Shown one piece after another: positions 8,588-18,598 of a stretch of DNA of 45,912 nucleotides. Source of the stretch: Tychonema litorale BBK16 (GTDB taxonomy: Bacteria; Cyanobacteriota; Cyanobacteriia; Cyanobacteriales; Microcoleaceae); the NCBI RefSeq assembly GCF_021648855.1, contig NZ_JAKJHX010000033.1:1-45912 (forward strand), given 5' to 3'. The position numbers and the translations under genes were made by a program. Position 1 is the stretch's first letter, and the number at the start of each line of letters is the position of its first letter. The notes under the pieces were generated by a model that was not told the DNA's origin, did not search any database, and saw only the letters and a list, made by a program, of their open reading frames with translations.

Positions 8588-9137
8588 GGCTGAAGCAATT
8601 ATGTTGCTCAGAGATTTGTCCTCATCAGTTCAGTTAGTCATACCCAGCGTTTGTTACATGGAGGCTTGGTCAGCTTTCGAGGACGAGCTGAAGCGACAAA
8701 ACTCTTTTAAGGAACAGCTAAGCCGCCAAATTAGCGAAACAAAGCGAGATGTGACCTCTGAAAAGGTCGCATCTCTATCTTTTTACCTAGAAGAGTCATT
8801 AGTTTACTATGTCGAACGAATAGATGAAATTGAATTGCGGTTGCGTGAAGCAATTTCTCTGATGTCAGAAAATGCCGAAATGATTGTATTAAATTCAGAG
8901 ATTATTCAAGCAAGTTTAAACAGACCTATTATCAAAAAAGACCCAACAGATAATTTGATTTTACACTGTATCCTCAGTCATGCCCGATCGCATTCTACAG
9001 AAACCAAAGTATTTCTCAGCGGTAACGTCAAAGAATTTGGTCTATCGGAAGTTCAAAATACTTTGCGAGAGGTGGGGATTACGAAGTATTTCTCTGTCAC
9101 TAAAAACTTTCTAGGTTGGCTACAATCTCAATCATAA
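8532..9137 (+). CDS. PIN-like domain protein
   Basis: This 201-aa protein starts at a GTG with AGGAG nine bases upstream (8518-8522), inside the end of the preceding gene. It carries PIN-type ribonuclease landmarks: IIYIETNFLMSIATG at residues 3-17 (E7 where most PIN domains have Asp), E in CYMEAWSAFEDE, DPTDNLILHCILSHA, and VFLSGNVKEFG near the C-terminus. The middle (about 55-110) is a long charged helical insertion, so the protein is longer than VapC toxins (about 130-140 aa). No small DNA-binding antitoxin lies upstream; the neighbour is a 182-aa PD-(D/E)XK-like protein. It may act as an RNase, but its target and any toxin role are unknown. Confidence 0.7.
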   Translation: MAIIYIETNFLMSIATGREAEAIMLLRDLSSSVQLVIPSVCYMEAWSAFEDELKRQNSFKEQLSRQISETKRDVTSEKVASLSFYLEESLVYYVERIDEIELRLREAISLMSENAEMIVLNSEIIQASLNRPIIKKDPTDNLILHCILSHARSHSTETKVFLSGNVKEFGLSEVQNTLREVGITKYFSVTKNFLGWLQSQS

Positions 9138-9165
9138 TTACACGCAGGTGGTACAGTAAATTATT

Positions 9166-10935
9166 ATGAAAATTTCCCCTATTTTACATTCAAAGCGCCG
9201 CTGGCTGGCTGTTCTGCTGGCTGCAATTACAGCCATCAGTCTCTCAGCTTGCACTCCCGCCCGATCGCAATTAGCAAACAGACTCATCGTCCCCACCCCC
9301 AGCGGCCCAGCCACCTTTAACTACCCCCTAAATAAGTCTGGATATAGCGTGTTCGGCTATATGTACGAAGGACTGATCAATGAAAATGGCCTGACATCGA
9401 AGCTAGAACCCGGTTTAGCCGAGTCCTGGGAAGTTTCTAAAGATGGCAAAAAGATTGTCTTCACCCTGCGAGAAGGATTAAAATGGTCAGACGGCGCACC
9501 GATGACAACTGACGACATTATCTTCAGCTATGAAAAGATTTACTTCAACGACAAAATCCCTAGCGGTTTGAAAGATATTCTCCGGGTTGGTATCAAGCGC
9601 CAATTTCCAAAACTCAAAAAACTCGACAGTCGCCGTGTAGAATTTTCTGTCGCAGAACCCTTTGCTCCATTTATTAGATATGCTGGTGGAACACCGATTT
9701 TACCTGCTCATATTTTGCAGGAATCTGTGCGAAATACAGATTCTGATGGTAACCCGAAGTTCCTAACTACTTGGGGTACGGATACAGATCCCCAAAAAAT
9801 TGTCGGCAACGGTCAATACCGAATGCTGAGTCATACTCCAAATCAGCGAGTTGTTTTGGAAAGAAATCCCTATTTTTGGCGGAAAGATGTTGAGGGAAAT
9901 ACTCAGCCTTATATTCAGCAAATTGTCTGGAAAATCATCGAAAATACTGATACTCAACTGCTAAATTTCCGATCGGGCGATTTGGATACTTTGGACGTGT
10001 CGCCAGAAGTGTTTCCGTTGCTAAAGCGGGAGGAAAAGCGCGGCAAATATACGATATTTAACGGCGGCCCAGACACGGGCAGTGTCTTCCTGTGTTTCAA
10101 TCTCAACAAGGGGCGTAACTCTCAAAATCAGCCCTTTGTAGACCCGATTAAGGCTCGCTGGTTCGCGACTAAAGAGTTTCGGCAGGCGATCGCCTACGCC
10201 ATCAATCGTGACACCATGACTAATAATATATATCGGGGACTTGGCGCGCCCCTGCATTCCCCCATTCCGGCACAAAGTCCGTTCTACCTGTCTCCAGAAG
10301 AAGGACTGAAAACTTACACTTACGACCCACAAAAATCGAAAGAGTTACTGTTAAGTGCTGGTTTTAAGTATAATCGCGAAGGTGAATTGTTGGATGCTGA
10401 AGGCAACAAAGTGCATTTCACTATGTTGATAGCTACGGGGAAAAAAGTTCGAGAACAAATGGTAACGCAAATTAAACAAGATTTGGGTAAACTGGGGATA
10501 CAAATTGACAAGCAGGACTTGAGTTTTATCACTTATGTCGAAAGGCTCCAATCTCGGAATTGGGATACTTACCTCGGCGCTTTTACGGGAGGTCTTGAAC
10601 CCCATGGCGGTTATAATATTTGGTCTACTAAGGGTAGTTTGCACAGTTTCAACCAAGGCCCGCAAGCCGGAGAACCACCGATCAAGGGTTGGGAAGTGGC
10701 TGATTGGGAACAGAAAATTGATGACCTTTATGTGAAAGCTTCCCAGGAACTTGACGAAGTAAAGCGCAAGGAACTTTATGCTGAGACACAGCGGATTATC
10801 GCAGAACAAGTGCCGTTTATCTATATGGTGAATCCCTTGACTTTTGAGGCTGTGCGCGATCGTATTTCGGGGATTAAATACAGTGCGATAGGAGGTGCTT
10901 TCTGGAATTTGTACGAACTAAAAATTGCTGAATAG
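9166..10935 (+). CDS. ABC transporter substrate-binding lipoprotein, family 5 (peptide/nickel type)
   Basis: This 589-aa extracytoplasmic binding protein delivers oligopeptides or similar ligands to an ABC permease. The N-terminus is a lipoprotein signal with lipobox LSAC (Cys29). Family-5 features follow: YEGLINENG, LAESWEVSKDGKKIVFTLRE, KWSDGAPMTTDDIIFSYEKI, the RQAIAYAINRDTM helix, and a C-terminal RIIAEQVPFIYMVNP. No permease or ATPase gene is nearby, so partners must be elsewhere, as is common in cyanobacteria. The ligand cannot be told from sequence alone. Confidence 0.92.
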   Translation: MKISPILHSKRRWLAVLLAAITAISLSACTPARSQLANRLIVPTPSGPATFNYPLNKSGYSVFGYMYEGLINENGLTSKLEPGLAESWEVSKDGKKIVFTLREGLKWSDGAPMTTDDIIFSYEKIYFNDKIPSGLKDILRVGIKRQFPKLKKLDSRRVEFSVAEPFAPFIRYAGGTPILPAHILQESVRNTDSDGNPKFLTTWGTDTDPQKIVGNGQYRMLSHTPNQRVVLERNPYFWRKDVEGNTQPYIQQIVWKIIENTDTQLLNFRSGDLDTLDVSPEVFPLLKREEKRGKYTIFNGGPDTGSVFLCFNLNKGRNSQNQPFVDPIKARWFATKEFRQAIAYAINRDTMTNNIYRGLGAPLHSPIPAQSPFYLSPEEGLKTYTYDPQKSKELLLSAGFKYNREGELLDAEGNKVHFTMLIATGKKVREQMVTQIKQDLGKLGIQIDKQDLSFITYVERLQSRNWDTYLGAFTGGLEPHGGYNIWSTKGSLHSFNQGPQAGEPPIKGWEVADWEQKIDDLYVKASQELDEVKRKELYAETQRIIAEQVPFIYMVNPLTFEAVRDRISGIKYSAIGGAFWNLYELKIAE

Positions 10936-10968
10936 TCAGTTGTTATTGGTTACTGGTTATTTGCTGTA

Positions 10969-11046
10969 CCCTGAGCGTAGTCGAAGGGTTATTTGTTACC
11001 AATGCCCAATGCCCCATTCCCCATTCCCAATTCCCCATTCCCAATA
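10969..11046. repeat. Palindrome CCCTGAGC...CGAAGGG plus CCCATTCC/CCCAATG repeats before larB
   Basis: At 10969-10988 lies CCCTGAGCGTAGTCGAAGGG, an imperfect palindrome of a type widely scattered in bacterial genomes. A related copy is at 23664-23683. From 10993 a run of short units of the CCCAATGCC/CCCATTCC kind continues to four bases before the larB ATG. Confidence 0.8.
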
Positions 11047-11049
11047 TTT

Positions 11050-11826
11050 ATGGAACCTGAAATCTTACAAAAGTTACTCGAATCTGTGGCCGCCGGGGAT
11101 ATCAGTCCCGCCACCGCTTTAGACAAATTAAAGCATTTTGACTTTGAACAAGTCGGTGATTTTGCGAAAATTGACCACCACCGCACTCTCAGAACCGGTT
11201 TCCCAGAAGTAATCTGGGGGCCAGGTAAAACACCAGACCAAATTGTTGAGATTATCCAAGTGATGCGTGGGCGAAGTTCGGCTGTAATGGCCACACGAAT
11301 TGAACCCGAAGTATTCGATAAACTGCAACAAAAAATACCAGATTTGTGCTATTATCAAAAAGCTCGAATTTGTGCAATTTCTCCTAGTTCTCCAACTTCG
11401 CAACATCCAGGTAAAGTAACAATTATTAGTGCAGGAACAGCAGATTTGCCTGTAGCGGAAGAAGCCGCCGTTACTGCGGAACTTTGCGGTTTTCAAGTCC
11501 AGCGTTTGTGGGATGTGGGAGTTGCCGGCATTCACCGCTTGCTGAGTAATCGCCACGTTATTGATGATGCTGATGTATTAATTGCAGTTGCGGGTATGGA
11601 AGGTGCGTTGGCGAGTGTAGTTGCGGGTTTGGCAGATTGTCCAGTGATTGCTGTACCGACAAGTGTGGGTTATGGCGCGAGTTTTGGCGGGATTGCCCCT
11701 CTTTTAACTATGCTGAATTCTTGTGCGGCTGGTGTTGGCGTGGTGAATATTGATAATGGGTTTGGTGCGGCAATTTTGGCCTGTCAAATTCTCAGAACCG
11801 CTGGTAAAGTGGGAAAAAATAACTAA
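11050..11826 (+). CDS. larB: Nickel-pincer cofactor biosynthesis protein LarB (AIR carboxylase-like)
   Basis: This 258-aa protein has an N-terminal region beginning MEPEILQKLLESVAAGDISP and a C-terminal PurE-like AIR-carboxylase domain (about 120-258, VTIISAGTADLPVAEEAAVT through GFGAAILACQILR). In the Lar pathway, LarB carboxylates and hydrolyses nicotinic acid adenine dinucleotide on the way to the nickel-pincer nucleotide. The GHHRTLRTGFPEVIWGPGKT-like segment (DHHRTLRTGFPEVIWGPGKT) is diagnostic. The frame is open to 10993 through repeats; ATG 11050 matches the family start. larC, larE and a racemase gene are not in the window. Confidence 0.93.
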   Translation: MEPEILQKLLESVAAGDISPATALDKLKHFDFEQVGDFAKIDHHRTLRTGFPEVIWGPGKTPDQIVEIIQVMRGRSSAVMATRIEPEVFDKLQQKIPDLCYYQKARICAISPSSPTSQHPGKVTIISAGTADLPVAEEAAVTAELCGFQVQRLWDVGVAGIHRLLSNRHVIDDADVLIAVAGMEGALASVVAGLADCPVIAVPTSVGYGASFGGIAPLLTMLNSCAAGVGVVNIDNGFGAAILACQILRTAGKVGKNN

Positions 11827-11863
11827 ACTAAAATATCACAGAAACCGGGCTTATCAAAATGAA

Positions 11864-11932
11864 AAATCCCCAGAAGTCGGGGATTTCTACTGTTACTCAG
11901 CTTTCACCCAAAAACTCAAATCCCCGACTTCT
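11864..11932. terminator. Inverted repeats between convergent larB and the giant RTX gene
   Basis: A tight hairpin AAATCCCC (11864-11871) with GGGGATTT (11879-11886) overlaps a larger perfect 15-bp inverted repeat, AGAAGTCGGGGATTT (11872-11886) with AAATCCCCGACTTCT (11918-11932). Two mutually exclusive structures can therefore form between the two convergent genes, consistent with a bidirectional terminator. Long T runs are lacking. The motif AATCCCCGACTTC also occurs at 26638-26650. Confidence 0.55.
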
Positions 11933-11983
11933 CCAATTTATGCAACTCCCAAAAACTCGATAATTCCCAGATATTGCGTAGCC

Positions 11984-14900
11984 CTAAATTAACCGGAAAT
12001 TAGCAGATGTAATCGCATTAGCACTAACTCCAATCATCACACCCAAATCCTCTCCAGTTAACACATTTTTAATCAGAGTTCCCTGAGTATTTTGAACTAT
12101 CGCTAACTGACCAAAGCTCAAACCTCCGGTTAGTGCGATCAAATCTTGACCAAGGGTAAAATCACCAATAGTATCAAATCCATGACCAGCTTTTAATACA
12201 AAGATATCATTACCGCTACCGCCAATCAAACTATCATTCCCCAAGTCTCCGTAAAGGATATCATCACCCTTTCCACCCGTGAGAGTATCATTGTCTTCAC
12301 CTCCATAAATGGTATCATTACCTTCACATCCTCCCAGGGTATCTGCGCCTTCGTTACCACTAATTAGATCGTTACCTACACCGCCACAGATGGTATCATT
12401 TTCCTGATTTCCAAATAGGTAGTCAGTCCCTTCACTCCCAAGAATTATATCGTTACCCTTGCCACCATATAAAGTATCATTTTCTTTCCCACCGTCGATG
12501 AAGTCATCATTTTTATTGCCAAAAATAATGTCATTACCTTCCCGACCATTTAAGGAGTCATTACCTTTGCCTCCAAAGATTAAATCGTTGCCAAAATTAC
12601 CAAGGATTATGTCATTATTTTCATCTCCTAATAGGATGTCATCGCCACTACCACCGCTGATGAAGTCATTGCCAAAGTTCCCATTGAGAATGTCTTGGCT
12701 ATCACCACCATATAAGTTATCATCTCCAGATTTAGCATCGAATATATTGCCAAAATTGCTACCGAGAAATTCATCATTTTTGGCAGTACCTATTTGAATT
12801 GCGGATACACCGAGTATCGTATTTTCAACTGAATTCGATTGGTTCAAATTGGGATAGGCAATTTTGTCGCAGATGCAGTCGTCATTGGGGATGTTGGTAG
12901 TTGGCCTTGGCGTTACTAATGGTGTCGGTGTTGGTGTTGGAGTTGGTGTTGGAGTTGGAGTTGGTGTCGGTGTCGGTGTTGGTATTGAAATTGGTATAAA
13001 TGTTGGTGCCGGAGTTGGCGCCGGAGTTGGAGTTGGAGTTGTATCATTATCAGTATTAGTAACTGCGACATCAGCAGCATTGACACCATTATAATTAGTA
13101 TCGGTACTGGTAGCCGCAGCAGTGACAATATTGTAAGTGACATTTCCATCTACCACTAATTCATCTACTCCCTTAACCGTGACAGTTTGGGGAGTATTCC
13201 AGTTAGCATTCGTGAAAGTTAAACTCGGTTTATCTACAGTACCTTCAGCCGTTTTATCCGAAGTAATCCCGATCGCGACATCTGCTGTAGGCTGACTATT
13301 GAGAACTACCGTAAAAGTAGCAGTACCCCCCGCTTCAGTCGTTGTTAAACCGCTGGTGGGAGTGACGGTGATGCCTTTGGTATCATTATCAGTATTAGTA
13401 ACTGCTACATCAGCAGCATTAACACCGTTGTAATTAGTATCGGTACTGGTAGCAGCAGCAGTCACAATATTGTAAGCGACATTTCCATCTACTACTAATT
13501 CATCTACTCCCTTAACCGTGACAGTTTGGGGAGTATTCCAGTTAGCATTCGTGAAAGTTAAACTCGGTTTATCTACAGTACCTTCAGCCGTTTTATCCGA
13601 AGTAATCCCGATCGCGACATCTGCTGTAGGCTGACTATTGAGAACTACCGTAAAAGTAGCAGTACCCCCCGCTTCAGTCGTTGTTAATCCGGTAGTCGGA
13701 CTGATGGAAATTCCCGCAGTATCATCGTTTTGAATCGTGGTGGTTATGGGAGAACCGATAACATTAGCAGTTCCTGGGGCTGTGGCCTTGCTCAGAGTTA
13801 GTGCTAAAGTTTCGTTAGGTTCGACAATGCGATCGCCCACAACAGACACTGCAATTGTCGCTATGCTAGCATTGGCCGCAAAACTAATCGTACTGCCAGT
13901 AGCCGTGACTCCAGTACCGGTAACGTTGGGGCTATTGTAATCAGTGCCATTGGTGGCGCTTCCCCCAAAACTAAAATCAATGCTACTACTTTGACTAATT
14001 TCTCCGCTGCGGGTAACGGTGAAACTTACCACTTGAGTGCCACTATTTCCCTCAGTCACGCTGGTGGTACTGCCGACGACACTGTAATTGATATCGTTAT
14101 CGGTAATCTGTGGATTCACCCGACCTAAAGCCAATGTTGTTGGATAATTAGGATCGGTACTGTTGGTAATGGCGTGGGTTAATGCACTGGTATGGTTGTT
14201 TTCCACCACTGTGTCATCAACAGCGCGGACAGTTACTGTTTGCGGAGTGATGCCGTTAACATTCGTAAAAGTTAATGTTTGGGTGGCTGCAAAAGTCGTT
14301 CCATTTAGGCTAATTTGCGCTTGAGCATCTGCCGTCACGGTAATTTGAACGTTGCTCGTGGGAAGGGTGTTGAGTTGTACGGTATAAGTATCTGTAGTGC
14401 CGCCTTCTGTAACTTCGGTACTGCCAGCAGATTGAGTGATGGTAACGCCAGGGATGTCGTTGTCTGTATTAGTAACTGCGACATCGGCTGGATTGAGATT
14501 GTTATAGTTTGTGTCGGTACTGGTAGCAGCAGCAGTGATAATTTGGTAGTTAATATTGCCGTCAATTACTAAATCATCTACTCCGTTAACGGTGACGGTT
14601 TGGTAAGCGTTCCAATTAGTTGAATTAAATGTCAGGTTAGCTGGTAAAACAGTTCCTTCTGCCGTGTTGCTGCTGGTTAAACCAATGCTGACATCTGCTG
14701 TGGGTTGGCTTCTGAGGCGGATGTCAAAAGTGGCTTGGGAACCTGTTTCGCTGGTATTGCCGCTAATCAGGAGAATGTCAAATTCGGCAGTGTCGTTGTC
14801 GGTGATGGTGAAACTACCTGTGGTGGTGGTTCCTAATACGATGCCTGTGGATGGATTGCTGATGGTGAGGTTGGCAGTTTCGGTAATTTCGGCGATTTGG

Positions 14901-17479
14901 TCGTTGTTGATGGTGAAGGTAACTTGTCCGCTGCTGGCCCCATTGGGGATGGTGATTTGGGTGGGAATAGTGCCCGTGAAGTCGGCAGCCGTTGCTGTTC
15001 CTGTTAAGGCGAGGTTAACAGTTTGGTTGCCGACTACGGGTGCGCTGGTAGTAGCGGTGATGGTGATGCTGGTGGTTCCGGCTTCGGTGCCAGTGGTGGG
15101 AGTAACTGATAGGTTGACTGCGGGGAAGTCGTTGTCGGTAATTGCGACGTTACCAGTAGTCGTAGTTCCTAATGTCAAGCCAGCACTCGGATTGGAAATT
15201 GTGAAAGTGCCTGTTTCGGTTCCTTCTACCAGTACATCATCATTAATATTGACGGTAAATGAACCTGTGGTTTGACCGCTAGGAATGGTAATGCTAGTAG
15301 GAATAGTGCCTGTGAAGTCAGCAGGAAGTGCCGTACCGGAAAGGGCAACATTAACTGTTTGATCTCCGACAACTGATTGAGATGGTGTAGCGGTGACGGT
15401 AATTGCTGTGGTTCCGGCTTCTGTACCTGTGGTGGGGGTGACTGATAGGTTGACTGCGGGGAAGTCGTTGTCAGTAATCGCAATATTTTGAGTGGTGGTA
15501 GTTCCCAACACTATTCCAGTCGAAGGATTGCTGATAGTTAAAGTTGCGGTTTCGCTTCCTTCAATTAAGGCATCATCGACAACCGTGAAAGTGACAGTAC
15601 CTGTAGTTAGTCCGTTGGGAATGGTGATGGTTGTGCCGCTGAGGTTGTAGTCGCCGGCGGTGATATTTGTACCTGTGACGCCTAAGTTAACGGTTTGATT
15701 GCCTGTAACGGCACTGGAGGCGGTGGCGGTGACGGTAATGACGATTGGGCCGGCTTCTGTGCCTGCGTTACTGCTGACTGAGAGGTTGACGAGGGGAAGA
15801 ATCGTGCCGTAAACGTCGTTATTGTTTTGGCTGTTGCCGACACCGTTGAGAGGGGTGGTGGCAGTGGGGAGGCTAGCTTGCTGGGCTGCTGTGTTGGTGG
15901 TGAATGTGGCTCCCGATGAGGTGACAGTAGGTAGGGCAGTGGGCATTCCCTGGTTATTGCCATTGGTGTTGGTGAGGGACTGCATAACAAAAATTGCCCC
16001 ACCTTTGCCTTGACCGTTGTTCGTAGATGTACCGCCTGTGGCTGTGTTACTCGTAAAGATGGTGTTGTTTAGTGCTAAAGAGCCACTGCGGACAAAGATG
16101 GCACCTCCTAAACCGGCACCGCCACCTCCGTTGCCACTACTGGTGACACCGATGCCAGCAAAAGTGCCTCCTGCGCCACCGACACCGCTGAAGCTGCCGC
16201 CGCCACCGCTGCCGTAGCCTCCGGCACCCCCGATACCAGCGATGTAGCCGCCACCGCCACCGCCGCCGAAACCCCCCGCGCCACCAGCGAGGCTACTGCT
16301 GCCGAAGCCGCCACCGCCACCGCCGCCGAAGCCCCCCGCGCCGCCGTTAACTGCTGGGCCGTGACCACCGCCACCGCCGAAGCCCCCTGCGCCACCAGTA
16401 CCGCCTGCGCCACCGCTGCCTCCGTAGTTGCTATTGCCGCCATACCCACCAGCACCGCTTGTCGAAGAGCCAAACAAACCACCGCCCCCACTCGCGCTAC
16501 CTGCAACGCTATTGCCAAACATCCCGCCGCCGCCTCGGCCACCGCCGGCGTTACCATTACCGCCGATCGCACTATTATTGCTAAAGGTGACGTTATTTAC
16601 CCCGACAGTGCCGCCGTAGATGAACAAACCACCGCCCATGCCAGCGCCGCCAGCGCCTCGGTTTGCAGCATTTCCCCCTTTTGCGCGTCCGTTAGTGACA
16701 GTCATGTTGGAAAAGTTGACGGTTCCCTGTCTGACAAAGAAGGGACGAAAAGCATTCCCGCCATCGACACTAAAGTTATTGCCAATAAAATCAATGTTGC
16801 TGTTAACTAGGGTCTTCATTACCCCTGTAACAGTGACGTTTGTTTGCAGGGTAATGGTGTCATCTACGGCTGCTGTGGCATTCGCATCTAAAATTGCTTT
16901 GCTCAATGTGCCCGCTACAAGGCCACTGCCATCATCGTTTGGCACTGTAACATTAAAGTTAGCTAGTGTATATTCATAATCTTTCATCGCCTCCCGATTA
17001 AGCGGCACGGCGGCTTCTATCTGACCGGTTACTATTTCTAAATCCCAGTCGCCATTTGCAGCATTTCCCGTCAAATTGTTTGAAGCTGCAATATCTGCCC
17101 CTGTGATTTCACTCAATCGCTTCACAAAATTCTTGCCTGCTTCTCCGGCGGCTGCATCGCATCCATATAATAGGATGTCTCCGTTTTCAGTTAGGGCATT
17201 TCCCCACTGTTTTAGCTGAGTGTTAAAATTTTCTATATCGTTCCCATTCAGTACGTCGGAACCGAGTTTTAAACTGCCTTCGCTACCGTGAGAAAGAATA
17301 TGCACGGCTTCAATATCTTTTTGATTTGCCAAGGCATTTGTAATTTGCTCGATGCCGCTCAAATTTTCATTTAAAATGACTATTTTGGCGTTAGCATTGA
17401 TGTTTTGAATTAGGCTTTGATAATCTTGTACTGAGGAGTCTACGAAGATGATTTGTTGGTTCGGAGTTGATGAGTTCAT
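11984..17479 (-). CDS. Giant secreted DUF4347 / Calx-beta / RTX repeat protein
   Basis: This 1831-aa modular protein is probably exported. In order it has: a DUF4347 domain (about 10-165; [11 protein letters not shown] with H64, and [10 protein letters not shown] with C107); a beta-helix-like, extremely glycine-rich region (about 170-540); eight Calx-beta-type repeats (about 559-1490, each ending near ITDND/TNTDND); a Pro-Thr linker (about 1495-1525); RTX calcium-binding nonapeptides GGxGxDxUx (about 1570-1765); and a C-terminal [18 protein letters not shown] type RTX end. There is no Sec signal, in line with type I secretion via a C-terminal signal. Such proteins serve as surface adhesins or S-layer-like factors; the exact role is unknown. 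The last two Calx-beta units are nearly identical in DNA. A sulfotransferase gene lies just upstream. Confidence 0.9.
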   Translation of the reverse strand: MNSSTPNQQIIFVDSSVQDYQSLIQNINANAKIVILNENLSGIEQITNALANQKDIEAVHILSHGSEGSLKLGSDVLNGNDIENFNTQLKQWGNALTENGDILLYGCDAAAGEAGKNFVKRLSEITGADIAASNNLTGNAANGDWDLEIVTGQIEAAVPLNREAMKDYEYTLANFNVTVPNDDGSGLVAGTLSKAILDANATAAVDDTITLQTNVTVTGVMKTLVNSNIDFIGNNFSVDGGNAFRPFFVRQGTVNFSNMTVTNGRAKGGNAANRGAGGAGMGGGLFIYGGTVGVNNVTFSNNSAIGGNGNAGGGRGGGGMFGNSVAGSASGGGGLFGSSTSGAGGYGGNSNYGGSGGAGGTGGAGGFGGGGGHGPAVNGGAGGFGGGGGGGFGSSSLAGGAGGFGGGGGGGYIAGIGGAGGYGSGGGGSFSGVGGAGGTFAGIGVTSSGNGGGGAGLGGAIFVRSGSLALNNTIFTSNTATGGTSTNNGQGKGGAIFVMQSLTNTNGNNQGMPTALPTVTSSGATFTTNTAAQQASLPTATTPLNGVGNSQNNNDVYGTILPLVNLSVSSNAGTEAGPIVITVTATASSAVTGNQTVNLGVTGTNITAGDYNLSGTTITIPNGLTTGTVTFTVVDDALIEGSETATLTISNPSTGIVLGTTTTQNIAITDNDFPAVNLSVTPTTGTEAGTTAITVTATPSQSVVGDQTVNVALSGTALPADFTGTIPTSITIPSGQTTGSFTVNINDDVLVEGTETGTFTISNPSAGLTLGTTTTGNVAITDNDFPAVNLSVTPTTGTEAGTTSITITATTSAPVVGNQTVNLALTGTATAADFTGTIPTQITIPNGASSGQVTFTINNDQIAEITETANLTISNPSTGIVLGTTTTGSFTITDNDTAEFDILLISGNTSETGSQATFDIRLRSQPTADVSIGLTSSNTAEGTVLPANLTFNSTNWNAYQTVTVNGVDDLVIDGNINYQIITAAATSTDTNYNNLNPADVAVTNTDNDIPGVTITQSAGSTEVTEGGTTDTYTVQLNTLPTSNVQITVTADAQAQISLNGTTFAATQTLTFTNVNGITPQTVTVRAVDDTVVENNHTSALTHAITNSTDPNYPTTLALGRVNPQITDNDINYSVVGSTTSVTEGNSGTQVVSFTVTRSGEISQSSSIDFSFGGSATNGTDYNSPNVTGTGVTATGSTISFAANASIATIAVSVVGDRIVEPNETLALTLSKATAPGTANVIGSPITTTIQNDDTAGISISPTTGLTTTEAGGTATFTVVLNSQPTADVAIGITSDKTAEGTVDKPSLTFTNANWNTPQTVTVKGVDELVVDGNVAYNIVTAAATSTDTNYNGVNAADVAVTNTDNDTKGITVTPTSGLTTTEAGGTATFTVVLNSQPTADVAIGITSDKTAEGTVDKPSLTFTNANWNTPQTVTVKGVDELVVDGNVTYNIVTAAATSTDTNYNGVNAADVAVTNTDNDTTPTPTPAPTPAPTFIPISIPTPTPTPTPTPTPTPTPTPTPLVTPRPTTNIPNDDCICDKIAYPNLNQSNSVENTILGVSAIQIGTAKNDEFLGSNFGNIFDAKSGDDNLYGGDSQDILNGNFGNDFISGGSGDDILLGDENNDIILGNFGNDLIFGGKGNDSLNGREGNDIIFGNKNDDFIDGGKENDTLYGGKGNDIILGSEGTDYLFGNQENDTICGGVGNDLISGNEGADTLGGCEGNDTIYGGEDNDTLTGGKGDDILYGDLGNDSLIGGSGNDIFVLKAGHGFDTIGDFTLGQDLIALTGGLSFGQLAIVQNTQGTLIKNVLTGEDLGVMIGVSANAITSANFRLI
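13042..13719. repeat. 339-bp tandem duplication inside the giant RTX gene
   Basis: Two copies of a 339-bp unit (13042-13380 and 13381-13719) each encode one 113-aa Calx-beta repeat. A 192-bp core is identical in both (13157-13348 and 13496-13687), while the other Calx-beta units of this gene are clearly diverged. The period is a multiple of three, so the frame is kept. Confidence 0.93.
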
Positions 17480-17525
17480 AGTTGTTGCAATCCTTGAGAT
17501 TTATGGTTTATATTTCTAAGAAATT

Positions 17526-17687
17526 AGGAGACGGCAGTGCCGTTTCCCTACAATGTTATTTTGGGGTAGGGACACGGCACTGCCGTCTCCTCTATCATTT
17601 CGATGCCGTTTCCCTACGCCGAAACAATCATGTTAGAATTTGGACACGACAGTGCCGTTTCCCTACGCCGAAACAATCATGTTAGAA
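17526..17687. repeat. GGAGACGGCAGTGCCGT palindromic repeat, complete copy plus two partial copies
   Basis: The complete copy (17526-17591) has arms beginning AGGAGACGGCAGTGCCGT and ending ACGGCACTGCCGTCTCCT, about 26 bp each, around an AT-rich loop. Downstream, a 35-bp direct repeat starting TGCCGTTTCCCTACGCCGAA occurs exactly at 17604-17638 and 17653-17687, the second ending two bases before the sulfotransferase stop codon. The copy sits between two minus-strand genes. Confidence 0.9.
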
Positions 17688-17689
17688 GT

Positions 17690-18511
17690 TTATTTGGCTT
17701 TCGCTACAATGGCGCTGGCACAACTATTTGTCGGCTCTGTCCAAAAAGATAAGCTATCAAATCTCTCAAATAAATCGGGTGGTAAAATCGTTTTTCTCGG
17801 TTTAAACTCGACTTGAGAACGCACTTGATGCAATCCTTTTGTTTGGAGTCTGTTATCGAATTCTGGCTCTTGATATTGAACATTATTGAAATCATGTTCA
17901 AAAGGTGCTTCGCCCAGAAATTGATAAATTAGCGACATTGTTTTAGCTGGTTTTATAGTTAATAACTCGTAATCTACCAGTAGAATAGATCCACTATGTT
18001 CGCTATAAAAAGCTTCTTTCAAAGCGTTATAAGCATAGCCTACCAAACGCGAACCTTGGCTTAATGCCTCGGTGCGGCTGTAGACGGTAGCCCGTTCTGC
18101 TGGATTATTAAATAACCTGGAAACATCAAAGGCGTTGCGCCGAATCAGTAGCTCGATGCTGTCCATAATCCAGGCGATGTTTCTGACGCAGCAAATCACT
18201 TTAGCTTCGGGAAATAGTTCCCGAATTAATGGTAACTTGCTGCACCAGAGACGATTGGTGTCGAAGATCACTTCTTTATGTGATTGTGGTTGATAATAGG
18301 CAGAAAAAATGCCTATAATCAGCGCCCGTTTTTGTTCAGGGGAAATGAACACGGAACATTCGTTGTCTTCGCTCATGGCTTCTAACATTCGATCGACTAA
18401 ACCTCCCACTGGGCTAGTCATAGCTGCGTGAAAACGGGGATTTTGCCGCAACAAAGCTGCCAGCAATGTAGAACCAGAGCGTGGTAATCCTGATATAAAG
18501 TGGGCTTTCAC
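17690..18511 (-). CDS. Sulfotransferase family protein
   Basis: This 273-aa protein has the PAPS-binding 5'-phosphosulfate loop GLPRSGSTLLAALL at residues 8-21 and the 3'-phosphate segment CVRNIAWIMDS, the two marks of sulfotransferases. It should move a sulfuryl group from PAPS to a hydroxyl or amine of an unknown acceptor such as a polysaccharide, lipid or protein. It starts at GTG; the upstream ribosome binding site is weak. It is encoded on the same strand as the giant RTX gene and upstream of it, separated by palindromic repeats. A functional link with surface decoration is only an inference. Confidence 0.88.
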   Translation of the reverse strand: MKAHFISGLPRSGSTLLAALLRQNPRFHAAMTSPVGGLVDRMLEAMSEDNECSVFISPEQKRALIIGIFSAYYQPQSHKEVIFDTNRLWCSKLPLIRELFPEAKVICCVRNIAWIMDSIELLIRRNAFDVSRLFNNPAERATVYSRTEALSQGSRLVGYAYNALKEAFYSEHSGSILLVDYELLTIKPAKTMSLIYQFLGEAPFEHDFNNVQYQEPEFDNRLQTKGLHQVRSQVEFKPRKTILPPDLFERFDSLSFWTEPTNSCASAIVAKAK

Positions 18512-18559
18512 TGGCCTAGTGTTGGAATGTGTTAGTTAAAGTTAGATATAAGCTAACTT

Positions 18560-18575
18560 TACCATAATAATGGTA
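18560..18575. promoter_or_regulatory. Small palindrome upstream of the sulfotransferase gene
   Basis: TACCATAATAATGGTA is a perfect 6-bp inverted repeat with a four-base centre, about 50 bases upstream of the GTG start. It could be an operator or part of the promoter. There is no direct evidence for a binding protein. Confidence 0.3.
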
Positions 18576-18598
18576 TTTTGTTTATAACATAAGAAATT

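Noticed and set aside
8532..9137. Standard VapBC toxin-antitoxin pair
   Set aside because: The PIN protein is too long and the upstream partner is a 182-aa PD-(D/E)XK-like protein, not a short DNA-binding antitoxin.
12864..13094. Plus-strand frame encoding Val-Gly repeats
   Set aside because: Antisense shadow of the Pro-Thr linker of the giant RTX protein.
14315..16979. Long plus-strand and other minus-strand frames inside the giant gene
   Set aside because: They follow the repeat structure and biased codons of the 1831-aa frame and show no domains of their own.
17482..17685. Small frame across the palindromic repeats
   Set aside because: It is made of repeat sequence and has no ribosome binding site or recognisable content.
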